A stretch of 64,000 nucleotides of DNA from Enterococcus rotai (GTDB taxonomy: Bacteria; Bacillota; Bacilli; Lactobacillales; Enterococcaceae), in NCBI RefSeq assembly GCF_001465345.1, contig NZ_CP013655.1, forward strand, positions 2,925,336 through 2,989,335. The letters are read 5' to 3'. Positions 46,502-55,891 of this stretch are shown piece after piece. A program made the translations under genes and the position numbers. Every line of letters starts with the position of its first letter. The first letter of the stretch is position 1. The notes beneath the pieces were generated by a model. That model was not told where the DNA came from and ran no database searches. It saw nothing but the letters and a program-made list of their open reading frames with translations.

Positions 46502-46753
46502 ATTTGCAATATTTTTCTATTTATTATAAAAAAGTTAATAAATAGAAATCTAAAGGATTCTTGATGGGAAATACAGTCCAAAAATAGACACCATGTAAAC
46601 TGAACAAAACAATTGCTCCTGAAACTATAAAACAAAAATTTCAGCTAGATTACACTCACTTTAAAACTTCAAATTTCAGGAGTAAATAATTGTTTATAAA
46701 AAATTCCACGAGTAAAATGGTGTTACGATGTTCTATTGAGGAGGAACAAATGA

Positions 46754-47614
46754 ATGGACGAGATCAAAACAAGAAGTAGTAGACACCAACAAAAAACACA
46801 GAAGAATAATCATAAAAGAATAGTTTCTGTGATTGGGACTTCATTAGTATTTCTTCCTGTCGCAGGGAATCTGTTACCATTGGGTGTTCAAGCGACAGAA
46901 GTTGAAACTCAAGGAGCAGTTTCACAACAAGCATTTATTGATTCTATTGGCTATTCAGCTACTTCAGTAGCGGATGCAAATGATTTATATGCCTCTGTCA
47001 TGATCGCTCAAGCATTATTAGAGAGTAGTTATGGAACTTCAGGTTTAGCTGCGGCTCCAAACTATAATTTATTCGGTGTCAAAGGAAGTTATGGTGGACA
47101 AACAGTTTATATGCCTACAGCTGAATATTTGAATGGTGAATGGGTCACTGTAACCGAACCATTTAGAAGTTATCCATCCTATACTGAGTCGTTTCAAGAC
47201 CATGCTAACGTGCTTAAAACAACGATAGCTTCAAGTGGTAACTATCATTACTCTGGTGTATGGAAAAGTAATACAACGAGTTATATGGATGCAACAGCGG
47301 CTTTAGCTGGTCGCTATGCAACGGATCCTAACTATGCAAGTAAACTGAACTGGTTGATTTCTACCTACGGTTTAACAGCGTACGATAGTGGTAGTACCGT
47401 AGCCACTACAGCCTATGAAAACCAAGCAAGCAGCGATCAAGCGGCAATTGGACAAAGTAGTGCCACTGTTGCTGGGCAAACATACACAGTAGCCTCTGGT
47501 GATACTCTTTGGGGAATCGCTGAAAAATACGGAGTTTCAGTGGATCAATTGATGGCTTCAAATGGTATCACAGCTGAATTGATCACTGTAGGACAAGTAT
47601 TACAAGTTGCCTAA
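46754..47614 (+). CDS. Secreted glucosaminidase with LysM domain (GH73)
   Basis: This 286-residue exported autolysin has a basic start and signal peptide (about 20-48, cleavage near VQA-TEV). A glucosaminidase domain of the GH73/FlgJ type (about 55-205) cleaves N-acetylglucosaminyl-N-acetylmuramic linkages. Its YASVMIAQALLESSYGTSGLA segment holds the conserved catalytic Glu (ALLESSYG), and APNYNLFGVKGSY is the second signature. A single C-terminal LysM (about 240-285, YTVASGDTLWGIAEKYGVS) binds the wall. It is smaller than AtlA, with one LysM. ATG 46754 has AGGAGG upstream; ATG 46750 leads to a stop. Confidence 0.92.
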   Translation: MDEIKTRSSRHQQKTQKNNHKRIVSVIGTSLVFLPVAGNLLPLGVQATEVETQGAVSQQAFIDSIGYSATSVADANDLYASVMIAQALLESSYGTSGLAAAPNYNLFGVKGSYGGQTVYMPTAEYLNGEWVTVTEPFRSYPSYTESFQDHANVLKTTIASSGNYHYSGVWKSNTTSYMDATAALAGRYATDPNYASKLNWLISTYGLTAYDSGSTVATTAYENQASSDQAAIGQSSATVAGQTYTVASGDTLWGIAEKYGVSVDQLMASNGITAELITVGQVLQVA

Positions 47615-47615
47615 G

Positions 47616-47670
47616 AAAAGCTATCAACAAACAGTCATCTAGATGACGAATTGTTGATAGCTTTATTTTT
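47616..47670. terminator. Bidirectional terminator between glucosaminidase and ispH
   Basis: AAAGCTATCAACAA pairs with TTGTTGATAGCTTT, with an inner TCATCTAGATGA palindrome. Confidence 0.9.
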
Positions 47671-48664
47671 ATCGTTTTCCTGATCGCAATTCTTCTAAGC
47701 GACGTTGACGATTTTTAGTTAGATCTTTGATTCTCGGGCGAGGTAGAATCGACTCCGAAGTTGTAGTTGACTCCATTGAATGTGTTAAAGAATTATTTAC
47801 ATCAAACTGTTTTAAATAGTCAAGAACTTCGCGGACAATTTGTGTTGGAGTAGAAGCACCTGCCGTCACGGCTACTTGCTCCACATCATAAAACCATTTA
47901 GGATCGATTTGTGATACATCAGATATGCGGTGAGCAGGAACACCAGCCTGTTCAATGGAAACTTGAGCTAAGCGATTGCTATTATTACTTTTAGGATCAC
48001 CAACAACGAGTGTTAAATCACAACCTTGTGCTTGTTCAACAACGGCTTCTTGGCGAACTTGGGTCGCTTTACAAATATCTTTATGAATAAGCACATTAGG
48101 ATATTTTTTTTGAATCAATTCCATCAAATCGCTAACATCCCATTGGCTCATGGTTGTTTGATTAGTGACAAAAATTTTATCAGATTGCAAGTCTAAATCA
48201 GCAATATCTGTTTGATTAGCGACTAAATGAACATGTTCTGGCGACACACCCAATGCGCCTTCAGGTTCAGGATGATTTTTTTTACCAATATAAATAATTT
48301 CATAGCCATCTGTAACCTTTGCTTCAATCAACTCATGGGTGATCGTCACATCAGGACAAGTTGCATCAATCACGGTCAAGCCTTTTTCAACCGCTAATTG
48401 TTTGACTTTTGGTGAAGTTCCGTGAGCTGTAAAGATAACAGTTCCTTGATCAACTTGAGCTAAAATATCTTCACGACTAGCTCCATCTAAAGTGTGGATT
48501 CCAATGCTTTCAAAGGCGTCAGTCACATGTTTATTATGAACAATCATGCCTAAGATATAAATCGGGCGAGGTAAGTTTTCATCAAGCGAGGCATTTCTAG
48601 CGATGACCATTGCATCAACAACCCCATAACAATAGCCTCGCGGGCTAATATTAATAATTTTCAT
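47669..48664 (-). CDS. ispH: 4-hydroxy-3-methylbut-2-enyl diphosphate reductase
   Basis: IspH (LytB) makes IPP and DMAPP in the last MEP-pathway step, using a [4Fe-4S] cluster. The cluster ligands are Cys12 (SPRGYCYGV), Cys about 98 (DATCPDV) and a later Cys ([12 protein letters not shown]) near 197. The family motifs NNHPEPEG-like ([13 protein letters not shown]), NQTTMS and SNNSNRL are present. ATG 48664 has AGGAG upstream and gives 331 residues; the frame is open to 48718. Its presence implies this organism has at least this MEP-pathway enzyme, whereas E. faecalis is known for the mevalonate pathway. That makes the exact role worth checking. Confidence 0.9.
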   Translation of the reverse strand: MKIINISPRGYCYGVVDAMVIARNASLDENLPRPIYILGMIVHNKHVTDAFESIGIHTLDGASREDILAQVDQGTVIFTAHGTSPKVKQLAVEKGLTVIDATCPDVTITHELIEAKVTDGYEIIYIGKKNHPEPEGALGVSPEHVHLVANQTDIADLDLQSDKIFVTNQTTMSQWDVSDLMELIQKKYPNVLIHKDICKATQVRQEAVVEQAQGCDLTLVVGDPKSNNSNRLAQVSIEQAGVPAHRISDVSQIDPKWFYDVEQVAVTAGASTPTQIVREVLDYLKQFDVNNSLTHSMESTTTSESILPRPRIKDLTKNRQRRLEELRSGKR

Positions 48665-48863
48665 AAATAAAATAACTCCTACTTTACTATTTTTAAAGTC
48701 TCCTATACTATACAACATTACAACATGTTTGTTAAATTTATTTAAAGAGAACTTATCAATTGAGTAACAGTTGCAAAATGATAGCCAGATAAGTTGATAT
48801 AAGCTATTATAAACACAAGACAGATTTTTTAGCTATACGAATATCAAACTGGAGGAATGAATC

Positions 48864-49793
48864 ATGACTCAAATTTTTAACTCAGTTACTGAATTGATAG
48901 GGAAGACACCCATTGTAAAGTTAGGTCAGATTGTCCCAGATGGAGCGGCTGACGTTTTTGTGAAACTTGAATTTTTCAATCCAGGTGGAAGTGTAAAAGA
49001 TCGGATTGCTTTAAGTATGATCGAGACTGCTGAAAAAAATGGCCAACTGAAAGCGGGAGATACAATTGTAGAACCTACTAGTGGGAATACTGGAATTGGT
49101 TTAGCAATGGTCGGCGCTGCAAAAGGCTATAAGGTCGTTATCGTAATGCCTGATACAATGAGTATTGAGCGTAGAAAATTAATGCAGGCTTATGGTGCTG
49201 AGTTATTATTGACTCCAGGAGCTGAAGGAATGAAAGGCGCAATTGCCAAAGCTACAACGTTATCTGAAAAAGAGGGCTTTTTCATGCCGATGCAGTTTGA
49301 TAATCCAGCAAATCCGTTAACACATGAAAAAAAGACTGGTAAAGAAATTCAGGATGTTTTTGGACCAGCCGGTTTGGATGCATTCGTGGCTGGAGTAGGT
49401 ACCGGTGGCACGATTACAGGTGTTGGGAAAGAATTAAAACGTGTGTATCCAAAAATTTCGATTGTTGCTGTAGAACCAACAGAATCGCCTGTTTTAGAAG
49501 GCGGTTCCCCGGGCCCACATAAAATTCAAGGGATCGGCGCTGGTTTTATTCCAAAAGTATTAGATACAGAAATTTATGGTGAAATTATTGCCGTACCAAG
49601 TGAAGAGGCAATGGAAACTGCCCGTCAATTAGCAGCGAAAGAGGGCTTGTTAGTTGGGATCTCAGCAGGAGCAGCTGTAAATGCTGCAATCCAAGTTGCT
49701 AAAGAGTTAGGTGCTGGAAAAAAAGTATTGACTGTTATTCCTGATAATGGGGAACGATATCTGTCAACGGCTTTGTATAATTTTCCTGAATAA
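48864..49793 (+). CDS. cysK: Cysteine synthase (O-acetylserine sulfhydrylase)
   Basis: CysK uses pyridoxal phosphate to convert O-acetylserine and sulfide to cysteine. The PLP Lys is in NPGGSVKDR (about residue 44). The substrate loop [10 protein letters not shown] is near 68-77, and the PLP phosphate loop [10 protein letters not shown] is near 173-182. The C-terminal [10 protein letters not shown] is intact. At 309 residues the length is normal. It carries its own ribosome site GGAGG. The upstream 145-nt region shows no T-box. Confidence 0.94.
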   Translation: MTQIFNSVTELIGKTPIVKLGQIVPDGAADVFVKLEFFNPGGSVKDRIALSMIETAEKNGQLKAGDTIVEPTSGNTGIGLAMVGAAKGYKVVIVMPDTMSIERRKLMQAYGAELLLTPGAEGMKGAIAKATTLSEKEGFFMPMQFDNPANPLTHEKKTGKEIQDVFGPAGLDAFVAGVGTGGTITGVGKELKRVYPKISIVAVEPTESPVLEGGSPGPHKIQGIGAGFIPKVLDTEIYGEIIAVPSEEAMETARQLAAKEGLLVGISAGAAVNAAIQVAKELGAGKKVLTVIPDNGERYLSTALYNFPE

Positions 49794-49804
49794 CTAGAGA
49801 CTGA

Positions 49805-49838
49805 AGGAGAAGACGTAAATTTGGGTCTTCTCTTTTTT
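49805..49838 (+). terminator. cysK terminator
   Basis: GGAGAAGAC pairs with GTCTTCTC and a T run follows. Confidence 0.85.
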
Positions 49839-49991
49839 ACTTGTTCAACCACACAAATAGTATGTAATAGTATAATAAAATACAAAAAATTGAGATAAAC
49901 CTGCTATTTCCCCTACTATTTGCACGATTATTCTTGTCAAGTCAGATTAGAAATAGTATCATTTAGGAAAGAAGACTGGGAGGGGAACCAA

Positions 49992-50429
49992 ATGGATAAC
50001 GTATTGGTAAAGAATGCACTGGAAGAATTAAAAGAAGCCAATATTCGTATTACTCCTCAAAGATATGCAATCTTGGAATATCTAATTGAGAATCATAGCC
50101 ATCCAACAGCTGATGAAATTTATCGTTCACTAGAAGATCGTTTTCCAAATATGAGTGTTGCGACTGTTTACAATAATTTACGTTTGTTTACTGATATTGG
50201 TTTTGTTCAGGAAATGAATTATGGTGATGCATCTAGCCGATTTGACTTTAGTTCAAAAAAACACTATCATGCAATCTGCCAAAATTGTGGCAAAATTGTG
50301 GATTTCCATTATCCAGGATTGGAAGATGTAGAGATGGCAGCAAGTAAATTGACTGGTTTTGAAATCAACGAACACCGACTAGAATTATATGGATTATGTC
50401 CTGATTGTCAAAAAGCCAAAAAAGAATGA
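49992..50429 (+). CDS. perR: Peroxide-sensing Fur-family repressor PerR
   Basis: PerR represses peroxide-defence genes and is inactivated by metal-catalysed oxidation of its histidines. With ATG 49992 the regulatory metal ligands fall exactly at the B. subtilis positions His37, Asp85, His91, His93 and Asp104. The structural zinc ligands are Cys96, Cys99, Cys136 and Cys139. Asp85 distinguishes PerR from Fur. The 145-residue length is right. The frame is open from 49920, but GGGAGGGG precedes 49992. The npr and nox genes in the same window are candidate targets. Confidence 0.94.
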   Translation: MDNVLVKNALEELKEANIRITPQRYAILEYLIENHSHPTADEIYRSLEDRFPNMSVATVYNNLRLFTDIGFVQEMNYGDASSRFDFSSKKHYHAICQNCGKIVDFHYPGLEDVEMAASKLTGFEINEHRLELYGLCPDCQKAKKE

Positions 50430-50430
50430 A

Positions 50431-50823
50431 ATGAGTGATAGAATGAGATCGATCCACACGGATAAGGCACCAAAAGCAATCGGTCCTTATGTACAGGGGA
50501 ACATTGTGAATGGGCTATTATTTGCTTCAGGTCAAGTCCCGTTAAATCCTGAGACTGGAGATGTTACTGGTACTACCATAGAAGAGCAAACGCAACAAGT
50601 TTTGAAAAATATCGCAGCCATTCTCGCAGAAGTAGGGAGTGACTTTGATCATATTGTTAAAACAACTTGCTTTTTAAAAGACATGAACGACTTTGTTGCG
50701 TTCAACGAAGTTTATGCTACAGCATTTACAAATCATTTACCAGCTAGGTCAGCTGTGGAAGTAGCCCGCTTACCTAAAGATGTTCTGATTGAGATAGAAA
50801 TTATTGCAATGGTTAATGAATAA
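50431..50823 (+). CDS. ridA: RidA family enamine/imine deaminase
   Basis: This protein of about 131 residues belongs to the YjgF/YER057c/UK114 (RidA) group, which hydrolyses reactive enamines such as 2-aminoacrylate from PLP enzymes. The signatures SGQVPLNPETG (about 29-39), the NI..IL..VG helix, and the Arg of LPARSAVEVARLPKDVLIEIE (near 105) are intact. Two in-frame starts exist, ATG 50431 and ATG 50443, each with a weak ribosome site. It directly follows perR. Link to the PLP enzyme CysK upstream is plausible but inferred. Confidence 0.88.
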   Translation: MSDRMRSIHTDKAPKAIGPYVQGNIVNGLLFASGQVPLNPETGDVTGTTIEEQTQQVLKNIAAILAEVGSDFDHIVKTTCFLKDMNDFVAFNEVYATAFTNHLPARSAVEVARLPKDVLIEIEIIAMVNE

Positions 50824-50831
50824 TTCTTTAA

Positions 50832-50880
50832 TTTCACAAGCTAAGAAAGCTATGTTTCTTAGCTTTTTTAGCTTGTGAAA
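50832..50880 (+). terminator. Nested terminator after ridA
   Basis: Inner AGCTAAGAAA pairs with TTTCTTAGCT followed by Ts. Outer TTTCACAAGCT pairs with AGCTTGTGAAA, an alternative longer hairpin. The rest of the 254-nt gap to nox contains no further feature that I can support. Confidence 0.82.
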
Positions 50881-51078
50881 ACAGCATTCATCCCCCGGTA
50901 GATGTTGATTCAAATGAAGAAACAGTTAAAAATAGAGAAGTTTGTGAAAAAATAAGTTAGTGATTCACAAGCAAAGAACTCGAATACACATCCTCACTTT
51001 GTTATATTTTTAGTATACCAGTAGATTTTTATTAAAATCATTGGTGAAAAATTTAACTTGAAAGAAGGGATTTACAAA

Positions 51079-52428
51079 ATGAAAGTCGTAGTCGTAGGAT
51101 GTACGCATGCAGGAACAGCTGCAGTCAAAAGTATTTTAACAAATCACCCAAACGCGGAGGTAACCGTTTATGAACGAAATGATAATGTATCATTTTTATC
51201 ATGCGGTATCGCTCTATATGTTGGAGGAGTAGTGAAGGAGGCTGACAGTTTATTCTATTCAAGTCCTGAAGAACTAGCGTCACTAGGTGCTACAGTTAAA
51301 ATGGAACATGAAGTCGAAACTATCGATGTTGATCATAAAACAATCACTGCAAAAGATTTGAACACAGGCAAAGTTGAAACAAAAGAATATGATAAATTAG
51401 TCATGACCACAGGTTCGTGGCCAATCGTTCCTCCAATCAAAGGAATCGATGCTGAAAACATTTTATTATGTAAAAACTTTAACCAAGCAAACGTAATTAT
51501 CGAACGTGCAAAAGATGCGAAGAAAGTTGTCGTTGTTGGTGGAGGTTACATTGGTATCGAATTGGTAGAAGCTTTTGTAGAATCAGGTAAAGACGTTACT
51601 TTGATCGATGGTTTAGACCGTATTTTAAATAAATATCTGGACAAACCATTTACAGACGTTTTGGAAAAAGAACTTGTTGATCGTGGTGTTACTTTAGCTT
51701 TAGGTGAAAATGTTCAAGAATTCCAAGCGGATGCAAGCGGACATGTGAATAAAGTCATTACTCCTAGTCAAGAGTTTGATGCTGACATGGTGATTATGTG
51801 TGTTGGTTTCAGTCCGAACACAACATTGCTTAAAGATAAGGTAGACATGCTACCTAATGGTGCGATCGTAGTCGATAAATTTATGAGATCAAGCAATCCA
51901 GATATTCTTGCTGCTGGTGATAGTGCAGTTGTACACTATAACCCAAGCAATACAACAAATTATATTCCATTAGCAACAAATGCTGTTAGACAAGGAATGT
52001 TAGTTGGGTATAATTTAACAGAAGAAAAACTTGCTTATCGTGGGACACAAGGAACTTCTGGTTTATATTTATTCGGCTGGAAAATCGGCTCAACTGGTGT
52101 TACTCTAGAAAGTGCGAAAATGAACAACTTAGAGGTAGAAGCAACACAATTTGAAGATAACTATCGTCCAGAGTTCATGCCAACAACGGAAAACGTCATG
52201 ATGGAATTAGTCTATGAAAAGGGCTCAAATCGTATTGTTGGAGGACAGTTAATGTCTAAATATGATATTACTCAATCAGCTAATACATTATCTTTGGCTG
52301 TGCAAAATAAAATGACGGTAGAAGATTTAGCTTTATCTGACTTCTTCTTCCAGCCCCATTTTGACCGCCCTTGGAACTACTTGAACTTATTAGCGCAAGC
52401 GGCATTAAAAGATATAGCTAAAAAATAA
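51079..52428 (+). CDS. nox: NADH oxidase (H2O-forming, FAD-dependent)
   Basis: Nox reduces O2 to water with NADH using FAD and a single redox-active Cys. Cys42 (SFLSCG) and His10 (GCTHAGT) match the Nox/Npr family. The FAD motif VVGCTHAG lies at the N-terminus, the NADH motif VVVGGGYIGIELVE at about residues 152-165 and a second FAD site in ILAAGDSAVV. A 449-residue dimerisation fold ends with FFFQPHFDRPWNYL. ATG 51079 has GAAGG upstream; the frame is open from 51058. It recycles NAD+ in fermentative metabolism and removes oxygen. Confidence 0.92.
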   Translation: MKVVVVGCTHAGTAAVKSILTNHPNAEVTVYERNDNVSFLSCGIALYVGGVVKEADSLFYSSPEELASLGATVKMEHEVETIDVDHKTITAKDLNTGKVETKEYDKLVMTTGSWPIVPPIKGIDAENILLCKNFNQANVIIERAKDAKKVVVVGGGYIGIELVEAFVESGKDVTLIDGLDRILNKYLDKPFTDVLEKELVDRGVTLALGENVQEFQADASGHVNKVITPSQEFDADMVIMCVGFSPNTTLLKDKVDMLPNGAIVVDKFMRSSNPDILAAGDSAVVHYNPSNTTNYIPLATNAVRQGMLVGYNLTEEKLAYRGTQGTSGLYLFGWKIGSTGVTLESAKMNNLEVEATQFEDNYRPEFMPTTENVMMELVYEKGSNRIVGGQLMSKYDITQSANTLSLAVQNKMTVEDLALSDFFFQPHFDRPWNYLNLLAQAALKDIAKK

Positions 52429-52434
52429 TCATTA

Positions 52435-52471
52435 AAAACCTAGAGCTGGAATTCAGCTCTAGGTTTTTTAG
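52435..52471 (+). terminator. nox terminator
   Basis: AAAACCTAGAGCTG pairs with CAGCTCTAGGTTTT across GAATT. Confidence 0.92.
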
Positions 52472-52550
52472 TGTAATTAAGTAGAATATTTTGCATTTTA
52501 ATGACTTTTTTGAGATGCTTGATGAGTAAACTTAAATGAGGTGTTGGAAA

Positions 52551-53189
52551 ATGGAAATAAGAGAACGAGCTCTGCGCTCTCTATATGCTTTGATTGGAGT
52601 GGCAATTTTAGCTTTTGGTGCAGCCACGTTACGGATTGGTCAAGTTGGCTTAGATCCGTATACTGCAGCGAATATTGGCATCGGGAATGTTCTAGGACTT
52701 TCTTTAGGTGTTTATCAATTGATGATCAACTTTATTATTTTAGGAATTGTTTTTATTCTTGGAAGAAGCTACATCGGTATCGGAACAGTTATTAATATGG
52801 TTCTTACGGGTTTTTTTATTGATTTTTACACGTGGATTTACACGGATTTTATCACCATTAAAATCAATTTTTTCACTCAAAGCTTGGCTCTTGTAATTGG
52901 TGTGTTGATTTTTACATTCGGCGCGTCGTTTTATATGTCAGCAAAGCTCGGGAATGCTCCTTATGATGCTATCGCCCCAATTATAGTTGAACGAACTAAA
53001 TTTCACTATCGATCAGTTCGAGTGAGCCAAGACATCTTTTTCGTTGTGCTAGCTTTTATTTTTGGAGGGCCAGTTGGAATCGGTACAGTAATTAATGCTT
53101 TTTTTACTGGACCATTAATTGATTTTTGGAATAAAAAAGTGAGTCAGCCAATAATTGAAAAAAGTATAAAAAGCAAAGTGGGATCCTAA
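52551..53189 (+). CDS. YczE/YyaS/YitT family membrane protein
   Basis: This protein of about 212 residues has five to six transmembrane helices and resembles the YczE (DUF6198) group. ALIGVAILAFGAATLRIGQVGLDPYTA (in part GVAILAFGAATLRIGQVG) and GASFYMSAKLGNAPYDAIAPI near residue 125 repeat a similar motif (AKLGxxPYD), suggesting two related halves. It is related in fold to, but not a close copy of, the YitT protein at 19495, and it lacks the DUF2179 domain. Function is unknown. ATG 52551 follows GAGGTGTTGG. Confidence 0.8.
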   Translation: MEIRERALRSLYALIGVAILAFGAATLRIGQVGLDPYTAANIGIGNVLGLSLGVYQLMINFIILGIVFILGRSYIGIGTVINMVLTGFFIDFYTWIYTDFITIKINFFTQSLALVIGVLIFTFGASFYMSAKLGNAPYDAIAPIIVERTKFHYRSVRVSQDIFFVVLAFIFGGPVGIGTVINAFFTGPLIDFWNKKVSQPIIEKSIKSKVGS

Positions 53190-53205
53190 CAAACAGAATC
53201 AATAC

Positions 53206-53243
53206 ATAAAAAAACAAAGCAGCTCAGTTGCTTTGTTTTTTTG
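53206..53243 (+). terminator. Terminator after the YczE-like gene
   Basis: AAACAAAGCA pairs with TGCTTTGTTT around GCTCAGT and a T run follows. Confidence 0.88.
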
Positions 53244-53273
53244 TGTCGGCTATCTTTTGGATGAAACCTTTAA

Positions 53274-53288
53274 TTGGTAGCGCTTCCT
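53274..53288 (+). promoter_or_regulatory. Possible CcpA cre site
   Basis: TTGGTAGCGCTTCCT matches the cre consensus with one mismatch (T at position 5). The rest of 53289-53637 is very AT-rich; it probably carries the promoter of the surface-protein gene but shows no clear element. Confidence 0.45.
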
Positions 53289-53637
53289 CTGGTTCCCGTG
53301 ATTTCTTTAGTATTAACTGTATAATATTGGATTTTTATTTTATAACAGTTTGGTTACAAATAGATTTGCATATACAAGTTTACAATTGCTTTCAAATCAA
53401 CGTTTAAGGTCTTTTTGTAAAAGTTTTTTTGAATTATTGTTATAAAGTTAAAAAAAATAAGCATTTACGATTCATATCATTTCCAAAAATATTATATAGG
53501 TTATAAAGTCCGCAGGTAGAAGCTTAATTAAATTTTTACGTTGCTCGTGTTTTACGAAAGGAGAGTGTCTATTGGTTTTAGCAAGCTTCTAGTTGTTCGT
53601 TATGTGGTATTAATTTGAATGTAAGAGGAGGATAATC

Positions 53638-55701
53638 ATGAAAAATGATCAGCAAAAAAGAAAAGCACTAATAAATCGAAAAAACAAAATAAATACCGTG
53701 CGTTATCATTAGTGTTGACAAGTAGTTTGGTTATTGCACCATTAACAGTTCCGCTGTCATTTTATTTACCAGGGGGAATTACTGCTCCTGCTGCAATTTT
53801 AGATGCAGAAATTTTATCCAACATTAGTAGTTCGAACAATAGTGGAACAACTACTGGAGCTCGTTGGGCTGCGGATGGTGCTTCGAAAAATGTTAATTTT
53901 ACAATTTCTGGAAGTGAATTGATTGGCGGTTCAGTTATCACAAGCGGAACAAAACAAGCAGTTTTGACTATTCCAACTGCACTAAATGGCAAAGTTTCTC
54001 CAAATGGAGCAGCGCAAATTGATACAAATATCACATTGACCGTTGCTGATTTGACCTTCTTGACTGGAACGCTAAATGCAGTTAATAATCTATCAAACTT
54101 ATTAACTGATATCGTTGATGGATCATTAGTTAATCAAAAAATCGATGCTTTAAATAATTTGGAAAATTTGGGGAGTGCTCAGTTTACCTCTAATGCAGTA
54201 CTTTCTCCAGATGGTACTTATATTCATGCTGACATGGATGACGGACTAGGCTTAGTTTTGGCACAGAATGTCTCCTCTCTTTTACAAGATTTAAAAGCAG
54301 CCGTTGATGCTTTAAATGCGACAGGTAGCGGGATTGGCAGCAATGTAGTTGCAGCTGCAATCAATACTACGTTACTTCCAGTTAAAGGTACAGTTGAAAC
54401 GGCTATTAATTTGGCTCTTCCTTTGGTGGGAATTGGCGGTGCTGGAGTCAATCAGTTGGCTGATGAATCAGTGTTAGGTAGTACGACCATCAATATTCCA
54501 ACGACGGTTATTAGTCCAACAAGTTTAGCGCAAAATCTAGATGCACGTTTTGTTGGAACAGTTGTAAAAGCGGACGCAATTGATGTCAGTTTGATCAGCA
54601 CGGCTAATGGAGTATCAGATATTTATTATGCTGGAAATGCAGTAGTAGTAGCACCGCCAGTAGTAACGAGTACAACTGGAACTTCAGCAACAGGTTACAC
54701 GGTAACAGGTACAGCAACAGCAGGAGATACCGTTTCACTTAGAAATCTTGCCGGAACTGAACTTGGAACAGGAGTCGTTGATAGTAACGCCGGGTTCTCA
54801 ATTGAGCTAGATGCTCAAGAGGTGGAACCATTACAACAATTAAATGCAGTAGCAATTGATGATGCACTTAATTCTAGTTTACCAACACTATTCACAATTC
54901 CAGCTGATCCTTCAGCAAATATTAAAGCACCAACTATCAGCAATGTGACTGGAACATCAAAATCAGGATACATTGTAACTGGTAAAGCAACTGCTGGAAA
55001 CCTAGTCAAAATTCGTAATGCTGCTGGAAGAGTGATCGGATCGACCATTGCAACTGCAGCAGTAGGATCTTCCCTAGGCAGAACACATTTGCATTAGATG
55101 GTGATTTGCAATCGCTCTGCCAACAGGTTCTGCGACAGAGAATGAAGCTTTGACAGCAACTGCTGAAAATAATCTTGGAGATGTGAGTTCTGCAACACCA
55201 TTCAAGACACCAGCTGATCCAACTGTTTTCGTAGCAACGCCGATCATTGATAGTGTTATTGGAAATTCAATGACAAGTTATACGGTAAAAGGAATTGCGA
55301 CATCAGGAAATGATGTAGTTATTGAAAATGGTGGCGGAGAAGTCTTAGGTAGTGGAGAAGCCAATGATTCAGGTGCATTTGTCATCGAAATCCCTATTGG
55401 TTTTACACAACCGAAAGAGTTACTTTCAGCGATTGCAAAAGATAAAGAGGGCAATCGAAGTGAACCAGCTAAATTCAAATTACCAGCTGACTCAGGTGAT
55501 GGTAACGGAAATGGCAATGGAACAGGCAACGGTTCTGGTAATGGTAGTAACTTAGGCAATAATGGCAGCTCAGGCTTGAAAAACCTAAGTAGTTCACAAA
55601 AAAATCTTCCTAATAACGGTGAAATCTTTAGTAATTGGGGAGTGTTAGGTGCTTTTGCTTTCTTCACCTTCAAACGTACAAACAAAAAAGAAGATGAATA
55701 A
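53638..55701 (+). pseudogene. Surface adhesin with Ig-like repeats, frameshifted
   Basis: ATG 53638 has AGAGGAGG upstream and starts MKNDQQ, then the frame is lost at a run of six As (53654-53659). One extra A would restore a normal signal peptide (KYRALSLVLTSSLVIAPL...). Next comes an adhesive-type domain (about 53760-54640, repetitive Ala/Thr/Gly/Asn) and three Ig-like modules (about 54650-54900, 54930-55080 and 55230-55490) of the Big_6 type (SGYTVTGTATAGDTV, SGYIVTGKATAGNLV, TSYTVKGIATSGNDV). Around 55060-55110 at least two more frame changes occur. A Gly/Asn-rich spacer leads to LPNNGE, a hydrophobic segment and KRTNKKEDE. The sorting motif has Asn where LPXTG has Thr. Confidence 0.78.
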
Positions 55702-55735
55702 ATCAGAAACATAATGCATTAACTTTCTATAAGGG

Positions 55736-55778
55736 TTAAAACATGAGGTGGGACAAGCGTCCTATCTCATGTTTTTTT
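55736..55778 (+). terminator. Terminator after the surface-protein pseudogene
   Basis: AAACATGAG and GGAC pair with GTCC and CTCATGTTT with a T run. Confidence 0.85.
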
Positions 55779-55891
55779 AGTAAAAATGGACTGTTTTACC
55801 AGAATAGCTGAATTTTGGAAGAAAGAAACTTCCTTTCTGATTCTTTTTATCGTAAAATGAAATTAGACAAAATGAAAGGGAGGATATACAC

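Noticed and set aside
55278-55712. Long antisense ORF opposite the Ig-like repeats
   Set aside because: It is a Pro/Ser/Leu-rich shadow of the Gly/Asn-rich coding strand, without a ribosome site.
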